A stretch of DNA of 64,000 nt, from the NCBI RefSeq assembly GCF_001425445.1, contig NZ_LMQU01000010.1:627501-691500 (forward strand). The letters run 5' to 3'. The notes beneath the pieces were generated by a model that saw only the letters and a list, made by a program, of their open reading frames with translations, did not search any database and was not told the origin of the DNA. Shown here one piece after another: positions 44,565-54,356 of the stretch (position 1 is the stretch's first letter; each line of letters opens with the position of its first letter). The DNA is from Devosia sp. Leaf420. Its GTDB lineage: Bacteria; Pseudomonadota; Alphaproteobacteria; Rhizobiales; Devosiaceae. The position numbers were made by a program, and so were the translations under genes.

Positions 44565-45285
44565 TCCTGCTTTGTCTCCCGACGAAACCAAGCGCTATGC
44601 GCGCCATCTCGTGCTGAAAGGTTTTGGGGGCGGGGCGCAGCAGGCGCTCAAGGCCGGGAGCGTGCTTGTCATCGGCGCGGGAGGATTGGGGAGCCCGGCA
44701 ATTGCCTATCTCGCAGCGGCGGGGCTGGGTCGGCTGGGCATTGCCGACCCTGACACGGTTTCAGTCTCGAACCTGCAGCGGCAGGTGGTGCATGGGGTTG
44801 GGGATATCGGCACCAACAAGGCCGTGAGCGCCAAGGGGTTTTCCGAAGGGATCAATCCGCATGTGGTGGTCGAGCCGCTGACGGATGGGATCACGTCGGA
44901 GAATGCAGAGGCGCTGATGGCGGCATATGACATTGTGCTCGATGGCTCGGATAATCTCGTGACGCGCCGTCTCGTGGCGGACACGGCCGAAAAGCTCAAA
45001 AAGCCGCTGGTTTCGGGGGCGGTGTCGATGTTTTCGGGGCAGGTGACGGTGTTTGCGCCCCATCTCGGCGGGCCGCCGCATAGCGCGGTTTTTGCCGAGG
45101 AGGCGGATGATGCGAGCCTGCCCTCCTGCGAGCTCAATGGGATTTTGGGCCCGGTGACCGGGGTGATCGGCACGCTGATGGCCATGGAGGCGATCAAGCT
45201 CGTGACCGGGGTCGGCACGCCGCTGATCGGGCGGCTGCTCATTTATGATAGCCGCGAGGCAAAGTTCTCAGAACTCGACTATTAG
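44527..45285 (+). CDS. MoeB/ThiF/HesA family adenylyltransferase
   Basis: The E1-like fold is shown by VLVIGAGGLGSPAIAYLA, the adenylation residues around NLQRQVVHG and DIVLDGSDNLVTRRL, and SGAVSMFSGQVTVF. MoeB activates MoaD for molybdopterin synthesis; HesA/ThiF relatives act on other sulfur carriers. The CxxC zinc cysteines of E. coli MoeB are not evident, as in several alphaproteobacterial homologues. The start is uncertain: ATG 44527 or TTG 44554/44572. It converges on a LysR gene with 4-base overlap. Confidence 0.87.
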   Translation: MTGAFSWCPLPSDPALSPDETKRYARHLVLKGFGGGAQQALKAGSVLVIGAGGLGSPAIAYLAAAGLGRLGIADPDTVSVSNLQRQVVHGVGDIGTNKAVSAKGFSEGINPHVVVEPLTDGITSENAEALMAAYDIVLDGSDNLVTRRLVADTAEKLKKPLVSGAVSMFSGQVTVFAPHLGGPPHSAVFAEEADDASLPSCELNGILGPVTGVIGTLMAMEAIKLVTGVGTPLIGRLLIYDSREAKFSELDY

Positions 45286-46202
45286 AGCGGCGGCAGGCTG
45301 GCCTTGGCCGCTCGGGAAATGCGCTCGATCATGTCTTCTACGCGCTCTTCGCCGCGGCGTTCCCGCAGCACGTACAGCCCCGCGATCATCTGGCGGACGG
45401 GATCGGCCTGCTCGATCTCATGGAGGCCCCGGGCGGCGAATTCCTCGCGCATGACATGGGTGTGGACGAGGACGGCGTCGGTCGCGAGGGCATAATCGAC
45501 GCAGGCGGCCAGCGAATTGGAGCGGAAGGCGAAGTGGGTGCGATCGAACACGGTTTCGACGCGAGCCCGGCGGCGCGAGGGATCGAAGAACCGGTTGTGG
45601 CGGCTCTCGGCGAGCGAGGAAATGATCGAGGGGAAATCGCTGACCTCCGCACCAGAGCGGGGCTTGCCGAGGAGCGGATGGCCGGCGCGCACGAAATAGG
45701 CATTGTAGACGCGTGAGAGCGGCACGAAGTCGGTGCCGACGGCAGGGCTGAGGCCATCGATCTCGTGGGCCAAAAACATCGAGACGTCGCCCGAGAGCAA
45801 TTGATCCATCAAGCGCAATTGGTTGCCAAGGCTCACCTGCACCGGTGCCATGGGAAATTCGCGCTGATAGGCGACGACGAGATCGCGGAGGAACATGGTC
45901 CACCAGGAATAGCCGGTGCCAAGCGCGAGGCCCCGGTCGCTGCCGCGCTGCTGGCCGGCAATGGAGGTCAGCGTATTATCGTAAAGCCGCTGCATGAGGC
46001 GGGCATTTTCATAAAGCGTTTCGCCATAGCGGGTGAGGCGCACGCCGCGCGAGGAGCGTTCGAAGAGCGGCGCGCCGATATTTTCCTCGAGCTTTTTCAT
46101 GTTGAAAGTGAGGGTCGGCTGGGTGACGAGCAGGGTAGAGGCCGCCCCGCTCATCGAGCCGGCATCGGCGACAGCGAGGAATTGGGTCAAAAGCTTGTCC
46201 AT
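45282..46202 (-). CDS. LysR-family regulator divergent from the sugar ABC operon
   Basis: The 306-residue product begins with a LysR winged helix (DAGSMSGAASTLLVTQPTLTF, quoted in part: TQPTLTFNMKKLEENIG) and has the usual effector-binding domain. It is transcribed away from the ABC importer operon, separated by 417 bp carrying a matching LysR dyad, so control of that operon is likely. The inducer is unknown. Its stop overlaps that of the MoeB-like gene. Confidence 0.88.
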   Translation of the reverse strand: MDKLLTQFLAVADAGSMSGAASTLLVTQPTLTFNMKKLEENIGAPLFERSSRGVRLTRYGETLYENARLMQRLYDNTLTSIAGQQRGSDRGLALGTGYSWWTMFLRDLVVAYQREFPMAPVQVSLGNQLRLMDQLLSGDVSMFLAHEIDGLSPAVGTDFVPLSRVYNAYFVRAGHPLLGKPRSGAEVSDFPSIISSLAESRHNRFFDPSRRRARVETVFDRTHFAFRSNSLAACVDYALATDAVLVHTHVMREEFAARGLHEIEQADPVRQMIAGLYVLRERRGEERVEDMIERISRAAKASLPPL

Positions 46203-46220
46203 ATGCTCTGCGCCTTGGGC

Positions 46221-46237
46221 TATAGATATTTTCTATA
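46221..46237. promoter_or_regulatory. LysR-type palindrome between the regulator and ABC operon
   Basis: TATAGA and TCTATA flank a five-base centre, 18 bp upstream of the LysR start. The arms are the same as those of the dyad at 2013-2027. Likely operator for autoregulation and perhaps operon control. Confidence 0.5.
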
Positions 46238-46501
46238 ATATGAGCGGTAATTTTGTAGTTTTCTAGCGGGGCTTTTTGGGCCACTGTCAGGGCAACGATA
46301 AAGTCCGGACGGCGCAAAGCCCGATGACCGGCAGACGGGGAGAACAGACCAAGGGCCACGTTTTCGGACTCAAAGACGCCGCACCATATCGCAAAATCTT
46401 CCATACAAGGATTGTTGCCGGTCGGCGACGCGGTGTGGTAAAGGGTAACTGGCTGGTTATTTGCAGAACGAGAGCGACTTTAAACCACTGCGTGATCGCA
46501 G

Positions 46502-46530
46502 TTGACAAAGTAGCGCATCTGTTCACTTTA
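46502..46530 (+). promoter_or_regulatory. Candidate promoter of the ABC operon
   Basis: A perfect -35 box TTGACA is followed after 17 bases by ACTTTA, a poor -10. It lies 90 bp before the first binding-protein gene. Two copies of TAACTGG(C/T)TGGT, at 46446-46457 and 46532-46543, bracket it and might be activator sites. The rest of the 46203-46619 gap has no recognised content. Confidence 0.4.
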
Positions 46531-46619
46531 GTAACTGGTTGGTGATTTAGCGACGGGGAGGTCGCTCAGCCTATTCGCTTCGGGGTTTTCGAAGCTGTAT
46601 CGTTCATGGGAGGAAAAAC

Positions 46620-47912
46620 ATGACATTTCGTATTGGACGCCGCCAGTTCCTGATGGGAACGTCGGCCCTTATGGCAGCCGGCGTCGCCGGCATCAGCCCG
46701 GTCTTTGCCCAGGCGGCAAACCTGCGACTGATCTTCTGGGGTGGCCAGGCCCGTGCCGATCGCACCTATGGCGTGACCGATCTGTTCGAAGCCGATACCG
46801 GCAACAAGATCGACGGCGAGTTCCTCGCCTGGAACGACTACTGGCCCAAGCTTGCGACGCAGACCGCGGGCGGCAATGCGCCGGACATCGTCCAGATGGA
46901 CTACCGCTATATCGTCGAATACGCCAAGCGCAACGCCATTGCCCCGCTCGATGAATTCGTCGGCGGCGCCCTCAAGCTCGACGATTTCGATGCTGACCAG
47001 CTCGAAGGCGGCAAGGTCGGCGGCAAGCTTTATGGCATTTCGCTCGGTGCCAATTCGGTCGCGACGCTCGTCAACACCGTGGCCTTCCAGGAAGCCGGGG
47101 TCGAGATCCCGACCAATGCCTGGACCTATGACGAGCTCATGACCAAGGGTGAGGCCTTTGCCAAGGCCAATATCCGCAATGGCATGAAGATGATGATGGA
47201 CGCCTCCTATTCCGAGCCGATGCTCGATAACTGGCTGCGCCAGAAGGGCCTCAAGCTCTATACCGCCGAAGGCAAGCTCGGTTTTGGCGCCGACGAAATG
47301 GTCGAATGGCTGACCATGTGGAAGACCATGCGCGATGCCGGCATCATCGTGTCGCCTGACAACCAGGCGCTCGACACCGGCCCGCTCGAAACCACCATGC
47401 TCGTTTCGGGCAAGGCGGCGATGATGCCGTCGAACTCGAACCAGCTCGTCGCGTTCCAGACCCTCGTCCCCGACAAGCTCGACATGATCGGTTATCCGCG
47501 GATCGCGGCTGGCGTTGGCGGCGGTCACTACCGCAAGCCGTCGATGTTCTTCTCGGTCGGCGGCTCCTCCGCCAACAAGGAAGCGGCAGCCGAATTCCTC
47601 AACTTCTTCATTTCGAACCCCGAAGCGGCAAAGATTCTCGGCGTCGAGCGCGGCATTCCCTGCCTGCCGGCAACCCGCGATATCGTCGCTCCGACCCTCG
47701 ACGAGCAGAACCAGATTGCACTCAACTTCGTGTCCAATCTCGGCGATCTGCTTGGCCCACTGCCGCCGCCGCCCCCGGCTGCTGCCGGTGAAATCGATTC
47801 TTCGCTTCTGCGCACCATCGGCCAGGAAGTTGGCTTCGGTGCCCGTACGCCGGAAGATGCTGGCCCGTACTTCGTCTCCGAAGCAACGGCCATTCTCGAA
47901 CGCGCGACCTGA
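46620..47912 (+). CDS. ABC sugar transporter substrate-binding protein 1 (Tat-type signal)
   Basis: This 430-residue protein has a twin-arginine signal (IGRRQFLMG, then a weakly hydrophobic stretch ending VFAQA), so folded export by Tat is likely. The mature part belongs to the family 1 solute-binding proteins (AANLRLIFWGGQARADR, DIVQMDYRY, LDNWLRQKG). It is followed by a close paralogue and the rest of an importer operon. A carbohydrate ligand is inferred from the operon. Confidence 0.92.
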   Translation: MTFRIGRRQFLMGTSALMAAGVAGISPVFAQAANLRLIFWGGQARADRTYGVTDLFEADTGNKIDGEFLAWNDYWPKLATQTAGGNAPDIVQMDYRYIVEYAKRNAIAPLDEFVGGALKLDDFDADQLEGGKVGGKLYGISLGANSVATLVNTVAFQEAGVEIPTNAWTYDELMTKGEAFAKANIRNGMKMMMDASYSEPMLDNWLRQKGLKLYTAEGKLGFGADEMVEWLTMWKTMRDAGIIVSPDNQALDTGPLETTMLVSGKAAMMPSNSNQLVAFQTLVPDKLDMIGYPRIAAGVGGGHYRKPSMFFSVGGSSANKEAAAEFLNFFISNPEAAKILGVERGIPCLPATRDIVAPTLDEQNQIALNFVSNLGDLLGPLPPPPPAAAGEIDSSLLRTIGQEVGFGARTPEDAGPYFVSEATAILERAT

Positions 47913-47970
47913 CATCACGACCCCACGCGCCCCCATTCCGGGGCGCGTGGCTTATTGTATTGGTGACCAA

Positions 47971-49257
47971 ATGACTTTTCCGCTTTCCCGCCGTCAGTTC
48001 CTCCTCTCGAGCACCGCAGCCCTTGCCGCTGGCGCTCTCGGAACGCTCCCGAGCTTTGCACAGGCCGCCAATCTGCGGCTGATCTTCTGGGGCGGACAAG
48101 CCCGTGCCGACCGCACCTATGGCGTGGTCGATCTCTTCACGGCGGAAAATCCGGACATTTCCATCGATGGCGAATTTTTGGGCTGGGCCGACTATTGGCC
48201 CAAGGTCGCGACGCAGACCGCCGGCGGCAACCAGCCCGACATCATCCAGATGGACTACCGCTATATCGGGGAATATGCGCGCCGCGGCTCGCTCGCCCCG
48301 CTCGACGCTTTTGTCGGCAAGGACCTCGACCTCTCGGCCTTTGACGAAGACCAACTGCGCAATGGCACGATCGATGGCAAGCTGATCGGCGTCAGCCTTG
48401 GCGTCGCTGCGGGCGCCACCGTTTTCAATACCAAGGTTCTGGCTGACGCCGGTGTCGAGATCGACCCGATGCGCTGGACCTATGACGACCTCCTTAACCT
48501 TGGCCCCAAAGTGTCGGAATCGACTGGCGGCGCCATGGCGATGGCCCCCGATGGCAGCGGCATCGAACTGCTGTTTGAAAACTGGCTCCGCCAGAAGGGC
48601 AAGGCGCTCTATGCCGATGGCCAGCCGGCCTTTGCTCCCGAAGACGTGACCGAATGGTTCGAGCTCTGGACCGAATTGCGCAATGCCAAGGCGATCATCT
48701 CGCCCGACGAGCAGGCGATCGATACCGGGCAGCTTGAAACCGCGCCGCTCGTGCGCAGCAAGTCGGCGATGAATTTCACCACGTCCAACCAGCTCGTCGC
48801 CTATCAGACGCTGGTGCCCGATCCGCTCGGGATCGCGATTTTCCCCGCGACTTCACCGGATTCGAAGGGCGGCCATTACCGCAATTCCTCGCAGTATTTC
48901 GCGCTCTCTTCGACGAGCGCTTCGCCCGAAGCTGCGATCAAGTTCATCAACTTCTTCGTCAACACGCCCGAGGCCGCGACCATTCTCGGCGTCGAACGCG
49001 GCGTGCCGGCCTCCTCGGCCATGCGCGATGCGGTGACCCCGACGCTCGACGAGCGGAGCCAGATGGTCGTCAAATATATCGCCGATCTCGGCGAGATTGC
49101 CGGCGATGTGCCACCGACGCCGCCTGCTTCGGCCGGCGAAATCGAAGTTGCCCTCAAAACCAAGAGCCAGGAAGTCGCTTTCGGCGCGCAATCGCCCGCC
49201 GATGCCGGTCCCGCTTTCTACGACCAGGTCATCCAGACCCTGGGGAGGTCGAGCTAA
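47971..49257 (+). CDS. ABC sugar transporter substrate-binding protein 2 (paralogue of the preceding gene)
   Basis: From ATG 47971 the product is 428 residues with a consensus Tat motif (SRRQFLL). Large parts match the preceding protein, including the identical segment AANLRLIFWGGQARADRTYG, showing tandem duplication. The pocket regions differ more (e.g. GVAAGATVFNTKVL versus GANSVATLVNTVAF), so the two may bind different ligands for one permease. The longer upstream frame overlaps the first gene and is rejected. Confidence 0.92.
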   Translation: MTFPLSRRQFLLSSTAALAAGALGTLPSFAQAANLRLIFWGGQARADRTYGVVDLFTAENPDISIDGEFLGWADYWPKVATQTAGGNQPDIIQMDYRYIGEYARRGSLAPLDAFVGKDLDLSAFDEDQLRNGTIDGKLIGVSLGVAAGATVFNTKVLADAGVEIDPMRWTYDDLLNLGPKVSESTGGAMAMAPDGSGIELLFENWLRQKGKALYADGQPAFAPEDVTEWFELWTELRNAKAIISPDEQAIDTGQLETAPLVRSKSAMNFTTSNQLVAYQTLVPDPLGIAIFPATSPDSKGGHYRNSSQYFALSSTSASPEAAIKFINFFVNTPEAATILGVERGVPASSAMRDAVTPTLDERSQMVVKYIADLGEIAGDVPPTPPASAGEIEVALKTKSQEVAFGAQSPADAGPAFYDQVIQTLGRSS

Positions 49258-49260
49258 AGC

Positions 49261-50205
49261 ATGAGCATTCAAAACGTCGCTTCGGCACCGCCGTCAGCGG
49301 AGGTTGAAAAAGTCTCCGGCTGGCGGCGCATCTGGCAGCAGGATGCCCCCGGCTACCTGTTCCTCCTGCCCTGGTTCATCGGGTTTTTCGGCCTAACGCT
49401 CGGGCCGATGATCTATTCGTTCTATCTCAGCTTCAACCATTTCGACCTGTTGACGGCGCCGCGCTGGGCGGGCCTCGACAACTATATGCGCATGTTCACC
49501 AACGATCCGAAATTCTCGGCATCGATGCGCGTGACGCTGTTCTTCGTCGTGTTCTCGGTGCCGCTCAAGCTCGCCTTCGCGCTTGGCGTGGCGCTGCTGC
49601 TCAATCGCGGCATGAAGGGCCTGACGATCTATCGCTCGCTGTTTTATTTACCGAGCCTGCTCGGCGCGTCGGTGGCCATTGCCATTCTCTGGCGCCAGAT
49701 CTTTGCCGGCGACGGCCTCGTCAACAAGTTCCTCTCCATCTTCGGCATTGTCGGACCAAGCTGGATTTCTAACCCCAATTATTCGCTCTGGACCCTGATC
49801 GTGCTCTCGATCTGGCAGTTCGGATCGCCCATGATCATCTTCCTTGCCGGTCTTCGCCAGATTCCGCAGGATATGTATGAGGCGGCAAGCCTGGATGGCG
49901 CCAGCAAATGGCGGCAGTTCTGGAAAATCACCCTGCCGCTCCTGACGCCGGTCGTTTTCTTCAACGCCATCATCCAGACCATCGAAGCCTTCAAGAGCTT
50001 TACCCCGGCCTTCATCATTTCGGGCGGCACGGGTAACCCGATCAATTCGACGCTCTTTTATACGCTCTATCTCTACCAGGAGGCCTTCGGCTTCTTCCGC
50101 ATGGGCTACGCTTCGGCGCTTGCCTGGGTGCTGCTCGCGCTCGTAGCCCTCTTTACCGCCTTCTCGTTCCTCACCTCCAAATACTGGGTGCACTACGATG
50201 ACTGA
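49261..50205 (+). CDS. ABC sugar transporter permease (MalF/UgpA type)
   Basis: The 314-residue product has about six membrane segments and the EAA loop motif EAASLDGASKWRQFWKITLP that docks on the ATPase. It starts 3 bp after the second binding-protein gene and overlaps the next permease by 8 bp. Together with that permease it forms the importer channel. Confidence 0.94.
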   Translation: MSIQNVASAPPSAEVEKVSGWRRIWQQDAPGYLFLLPWFIGFFGLTLGPMIYSFYLSFNHFDLLTAPRWAGLDNYMRMFTNDPKFSASMRVTLFFVVFSVPLKLAFALGVALLLNRGMKGLTIYRSLFYLPSLLGASVAIAILWRQIFAGDGLVNKFLSIFGIVGPSWISNPNYSLWTLIVLSIWQFGSPMIIFLAGLRQIPQDMYEAASLDGASKWRQFWKITLPLLTPVVFFNAIIQTIEAFKSFTPAFIISGGTGNPINSTLFYTLYLYQEAFGFFRMGYASALAWVLLALVALFTAFSFLTSKYWVHYDD

Positions 50206-51082
50206 TGCCCCCATGAAACTGACCGTGGTCGGCGTCGAGACGCCGAAGTGGCGCAAGCAACTGACCTCCGTCGTCAGCCACGCGCTGCTGATCGGGGCAT
50301 CGATCCTGATGCTCTATCCGCTGCTCTGGATGCTCGCGGCCTCGTTCCGGCCGGAGAACGAGATTTTCACCTCGGCGAGCCTCATTCCCTCGTCCTGGAG
50401 CATCGACGCCTATTTCCGCGGCTGGAATGGTCTCCGCACCAGCTTTTCGGTGTTCTTCACCAATAGCTTCATCATTTCGATCCTCTCGGTGATCGGCAAT
50501 GTGTTCGCCTGTTCGCTGGCGGCCTTTGCCTTCTCTCGCCTCGAATTCCGCGGCCGCAAGATCTGGTTCGCGCTGATGCTGATGACGCTCATGCTGCCCT
50601 ATCAGGTGACCCTGATCCCGCAATATGTGCTCTTCCGCCAGCTCGGCTGGGTCGACACTTTCCTGCCGCTCGTGGTGCCAAAATTCCTGGCGGCCGATGC
50701 CTTCTTCATCTTCCTCATGGTCCAGTTCTTCCGCGGCATCCCGAAAGAACTCGATGAGGCCGCAATGATGGACGGCGCCGGACCCTGGCGCATCTATTGG
50801 AAGATCATGCTGCCGCTTTCGACGCCTGTTCTGGCGACGGCCGCCATCTTCACCTTCATCTGGACCTGGGACGACTTCTTCGGGCCCCTCATCTATCTCA
50901 ACAAGATGAGCGACTATACGGTGATGCTGGGTCTGCGCACCTTCACCGACTCGACCGGCACCTCGGACTATGGCGGGCTGTTCGCCATGAGCGTTCTCAG
51001 CCTCGTGCCGATCTTCCTCTTCTTCCTCATCTTCCAGCGCTTGCTCATCGAGGGCATCGCGACGACCGGTATGAAGCGTTAA
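50198..51082 (+). CDS. ABC sugar transporter permease (MalG/UgpE type)
   Basis: The 294-residue product has about six membrane helices, the EAA loop motif EAAMMDGAGPWRIYWKIMLP and a typical ending ...LLIEGIATTGMKR, normal for MalG-like permeases. The overlap with the upstream permease gene suggests coupled translation and 1:1 assembly. Confidence 0.94.
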   Translation: MTDAPMKLTVVGVETPKWRKQLTSVVSHALLIGASILMLYPLLWMLAASFRPENEIFTSASLIPSSWSIDAYFRGWNGLRTSFSVFFTNSFIISILSVIGNVFACSLAAFAFSRLEFRGRKIWFALMLMTLMLPYQVTLIPQYVLFRQLGWVDTFLPLVVPKFLAADAFFIFLMVQFFRGIPKELDEAAMMDGAGPWRIYWKIMLPLSTPVLATAAIFTFIWTWDDFFGPLIYLNKMSDYTVMLGLRTFTDSTGTSDYGGLFAMSVLSLVPIFLFFLIFQRLLIEGIATTGMKR

Positions 51083-51086
51083 ACCT

Positions 51087-52106
51087 ATGACTGACCTGAA
51101 GTTTGCCGCCATTGGCATCAATCACGCGCACATCTATGGACAGGTCGACTGTCTCAAGCGGGCAGGGGCACAATTCGTCGCCTTCCACGCTGTCGAAGAC
51201 GATCTGGCCAAAACCTTTGGCGAAAAATATCCCGAGGCGAAACGCGTCTCGGATCCCAAGGCGATCCTTGAGGATACTTCCATCCAGGTCGTCGTGACGG
51301 CCGCCATTCCGGGCGACCGTGCCGCGATCAGCCTTGCTGCCATGCGCCACGGCAAGGACGTGCTGACCGACAAACCCGGCATGACGACACTGGCCGATCT
51401 CGAAGAGATCAAAAAAGTGCAGAAGGAAACGGGCCGGATTTTCTCCGTGCTCTATTCCGAGCATTTCGAAGTGCCGGCGGCCGTCGAAGCGGGCAATCTG
51501 ATTGCTCAGGGCGCCATTGGGCAGGTGGTCAACACTATCGGCATGGGGCCGCATTCGCTGCGTCTCAACAATCGTCCCGACTGGTTCTTCACCCGCAATC
51601 GCTATGGCGGCATCCTGTGCGATATCGCCAGCCACCAGTTCGAACAGTTCCTGTTCTTCTCGGGTGCCAATGATGGCGAGGTGGTCTCCTCGAGCGTTGC
51701 CAATCGCAACCACCCGAACCGTCCAGGCCTGCAAGACGTGGGCGACGCCCATGTCCGTACGGACAAGACTACGGGCTACATCCGCGTCGATTGGTTTACC
51801 CCCGAAGGTCTGCCGACCTGGGGCGATGGCCGCCTGACCATTTTGGGCACGGAGGGCTATATCGAACTCCGCAAATATATCGACATTGCCGGGCGCCCCG
51901 GCACGGATCACCTCTTCCTCGTCGACAGACAAGGCGTGCAGCATATCGATTGCGCGGGCGTCGATCTGCCCTTTGGCCGTCAATTCCTCGATGATGTGCG
52001 CAACCGCACCGAGACCGCGATGCCGCAGGAGCGCTGCTACAATGCCATGAAGATGGCGCTGACCGCGCAGGCCAATGCCGAAGCCGGCACGGAGTGGGTG
52101 AAATGA
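51087..52106 (+). CDS. Gfo/Idh/MocA family oxidoreductase 1
   Basis: The 339-residue product starts with a variant Rossmann motif (AAIGINHAHIYG) and has the DKPGMTTLADLEEI block where EKP is more usual, then the C-terminal alpha/beta domain. Family members oxidise or epimerise sugars and inositols with NAD(P). The variant N-terminal motif, without the full GxGxxG, is notable. It follows the permeases after 4 bp and overlaps the next dehydrogenase as ATGA. Confidence 0.88.
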   Translation: MTDLKFAAIGINHAHIYGQVDCLKRAGAQFVAFHAVEDDLAKTFGEKYPEAKRVSDPKAILEDTSIQVVVTAAIPGDRAAISLAAMRHGKDVLTDKPGMTTLADLEEIKKVQKETGRIFSVLYSEHFEVPAAVEAGNLIAQGAIGQVVNTIGMGPHSLRLNNRPDWFFTRNRYGGILCDIASHQFEQFLFFSGANDGEVVSSSVANRNHPNRPGLQDVGDAHVRTDKTTGYIRVDWFTPEGLPTWGDGRLTILGTEGYIELRKYIDIAGRPGTDHLFLVDRQGVQHIDCAGVDLPFGRQFLDDVRNRTETAMPQERCYNAMKMALTAQANAEAGTEWVK

Positions 52107-53182
52107 GCCGTATCCTCAACGTCGCCATCGTCGGTTGCGGCATCGGCCGCTCGCATATCGTCGAGGGCTACCAGCCCAATTCGGATAAGTTCAAGGTTCT
52201 GGCGCTCTGCGATCTCGATGCGGAACGCATGGCCAAGGTCGGCGATGAATTCGGTGTCGAACGCCGGATCACCAATTTCGACGATCTTCTCACCATGGAC
52301 GATATCGACATCATCGATGTCTGCACCCCGCCGGGCGTGCACTATTCGATGGTGATCAAGGCGCTTGAAGCGGGCAAGCATGTCGTTTGCGAAAAGCCGC
52401 TGGTCGGCTCGCTCCGCCAGGTCGATGAAATCATGGAAGCGGAAAAGAAGGCCAAGGGCCTGCTTATGCCGGTCTTCCAGTATCGCTTCGGCGACGGGAT
52501 CGAACAGGCCAAGGCCGTCATCGATGCCGGGCTGGCGGGCAAGCCTTATGCCGGAACCGTCGAAACCATGTGGCGCCGCGAAGCGCCCTATTACGCCGTG
52601 CCCTGGCGCGGCAAGTGGAAGACCGAACTCGGTGGCGTCCTCATGGGTCACGCCATCCATCCGCACGACATTTTTACGTATTTGATGGGCGATATCGCGC
52701 GCATCTTCGGGCGGGTCGCGACCCGGGTGAACCCGATCGAGGTGGAAGACACGATTTCCGCCTCGCTCGAAATGCAGAGCGGGGCGCTGGCGAGCTTTAC
52801 GGCGACGCTGGGGTCGGTCGACGAAATCACCCGTATCCGCCTGCAGTTCGAGCATGTGACCATCGAAAGCGACCACGCCCCCTATAATCCGGGCAAGGAA
52901 CTCTGGAAAATCCTGCCGCGCAATGACGAGGTGAAAGCCAAGATCGACGCGCTGCTCGCCAATTGGACGCATGTGCCGAGCCGGTTCCAGACGCAAATGG
53001 TGCGCTTCCATGAAGCCATCGAGGGCAAGCGCCCGCTGCCCGTGACGTCGGCCGATTCGCGCCGCTCGCTCGAACTGGTCACGGCCTTCTATCATTCATC
53101 ATCGACGCACCAGGAGGTCGTTCTCCCCCTGGGTCCGGATCATCCGCTCTATGAGAGCTGGGTGCCGGCCGCGTTCCGATAA
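52103..53182 (+). CDS. Gfo/Idh/MocA family oxidoreductase 2
   Basis: From ATG 52103 (GGAG upstream, ATGA overlap with the previous gene) the product is 359 residues. It has a canonical Rossmann motif (VAIVGCGIGRSHI) and the EKPLVGSLRQVDEI block, with a histidine in GHAIHPHD as in inositol/glucose dehydrogenases. It probably catalyses an early step on the imported sugar. The exact substrate is not determinable. Confidence 0.92.
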   Translation: MSRILNVAIVGCGIGRSHIVEGYQPNSDKFKVLALCDLDAERMAKVGDEFGVERRITNFDDLLTMDDIDIIDVCTPPGVHYSMVIKALEAGKHVVCEKPLVGSLRQVDEIMEAEKKAKGLLMPVFQYRFGDGIEQAKAVIDAGLAGKPYAGTVETMWRREAPYYAVPWRGKWKTELGGVLMGHAIHPHDIFTYLMGDIARIFGRVATRVNPIEVEDTISASLEMQSGALASFTATLGSVDEITRIRLQFEHVTIESDHAPYNPGKELWKILPRNDEVKAKIDALLANWTHVPSRFQTQMVRFHEAIEGKRPLPVTSADSRRSLELVTAFYHSSSTHQEVVLPLGPDHPLYESWVPAAFR

Positions 53183-53197
53183 GCTGAGGAAACAGAT

Positions 53198-54253
<1,056 letters not shown>

Positions 54254-54273
54254 GATCGGCGTCTCGATTTATG

Positions 54274-54305
54274 GCCGGCTCCGGACATCCGGGGCCGGCT
54301 TTTTG
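54274..54305 (+). terminator. Rho-independent terminator of the ABC importer operon
   Basis: GCCGGCTCCGGA pairs with TCCGGGGCCGGC (one G-T) around a short loop and ends in TTTTT. It lies 22 bases after the ATPase gene. Confidence 0.87.
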
Positions 54306-54356
54306 CTGGCCGAAGCTGAGCGCGCGTGATTAGTGCCAAGGCAAATGGAGGCGCAG

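Noticed and set aside
46566..47936. 456-codon minus-strand frame opposite the first binding-protein gene
   Set aside because: Antisense shadow; the plus strand shows a Tat signal and a solute-binding protein fold.
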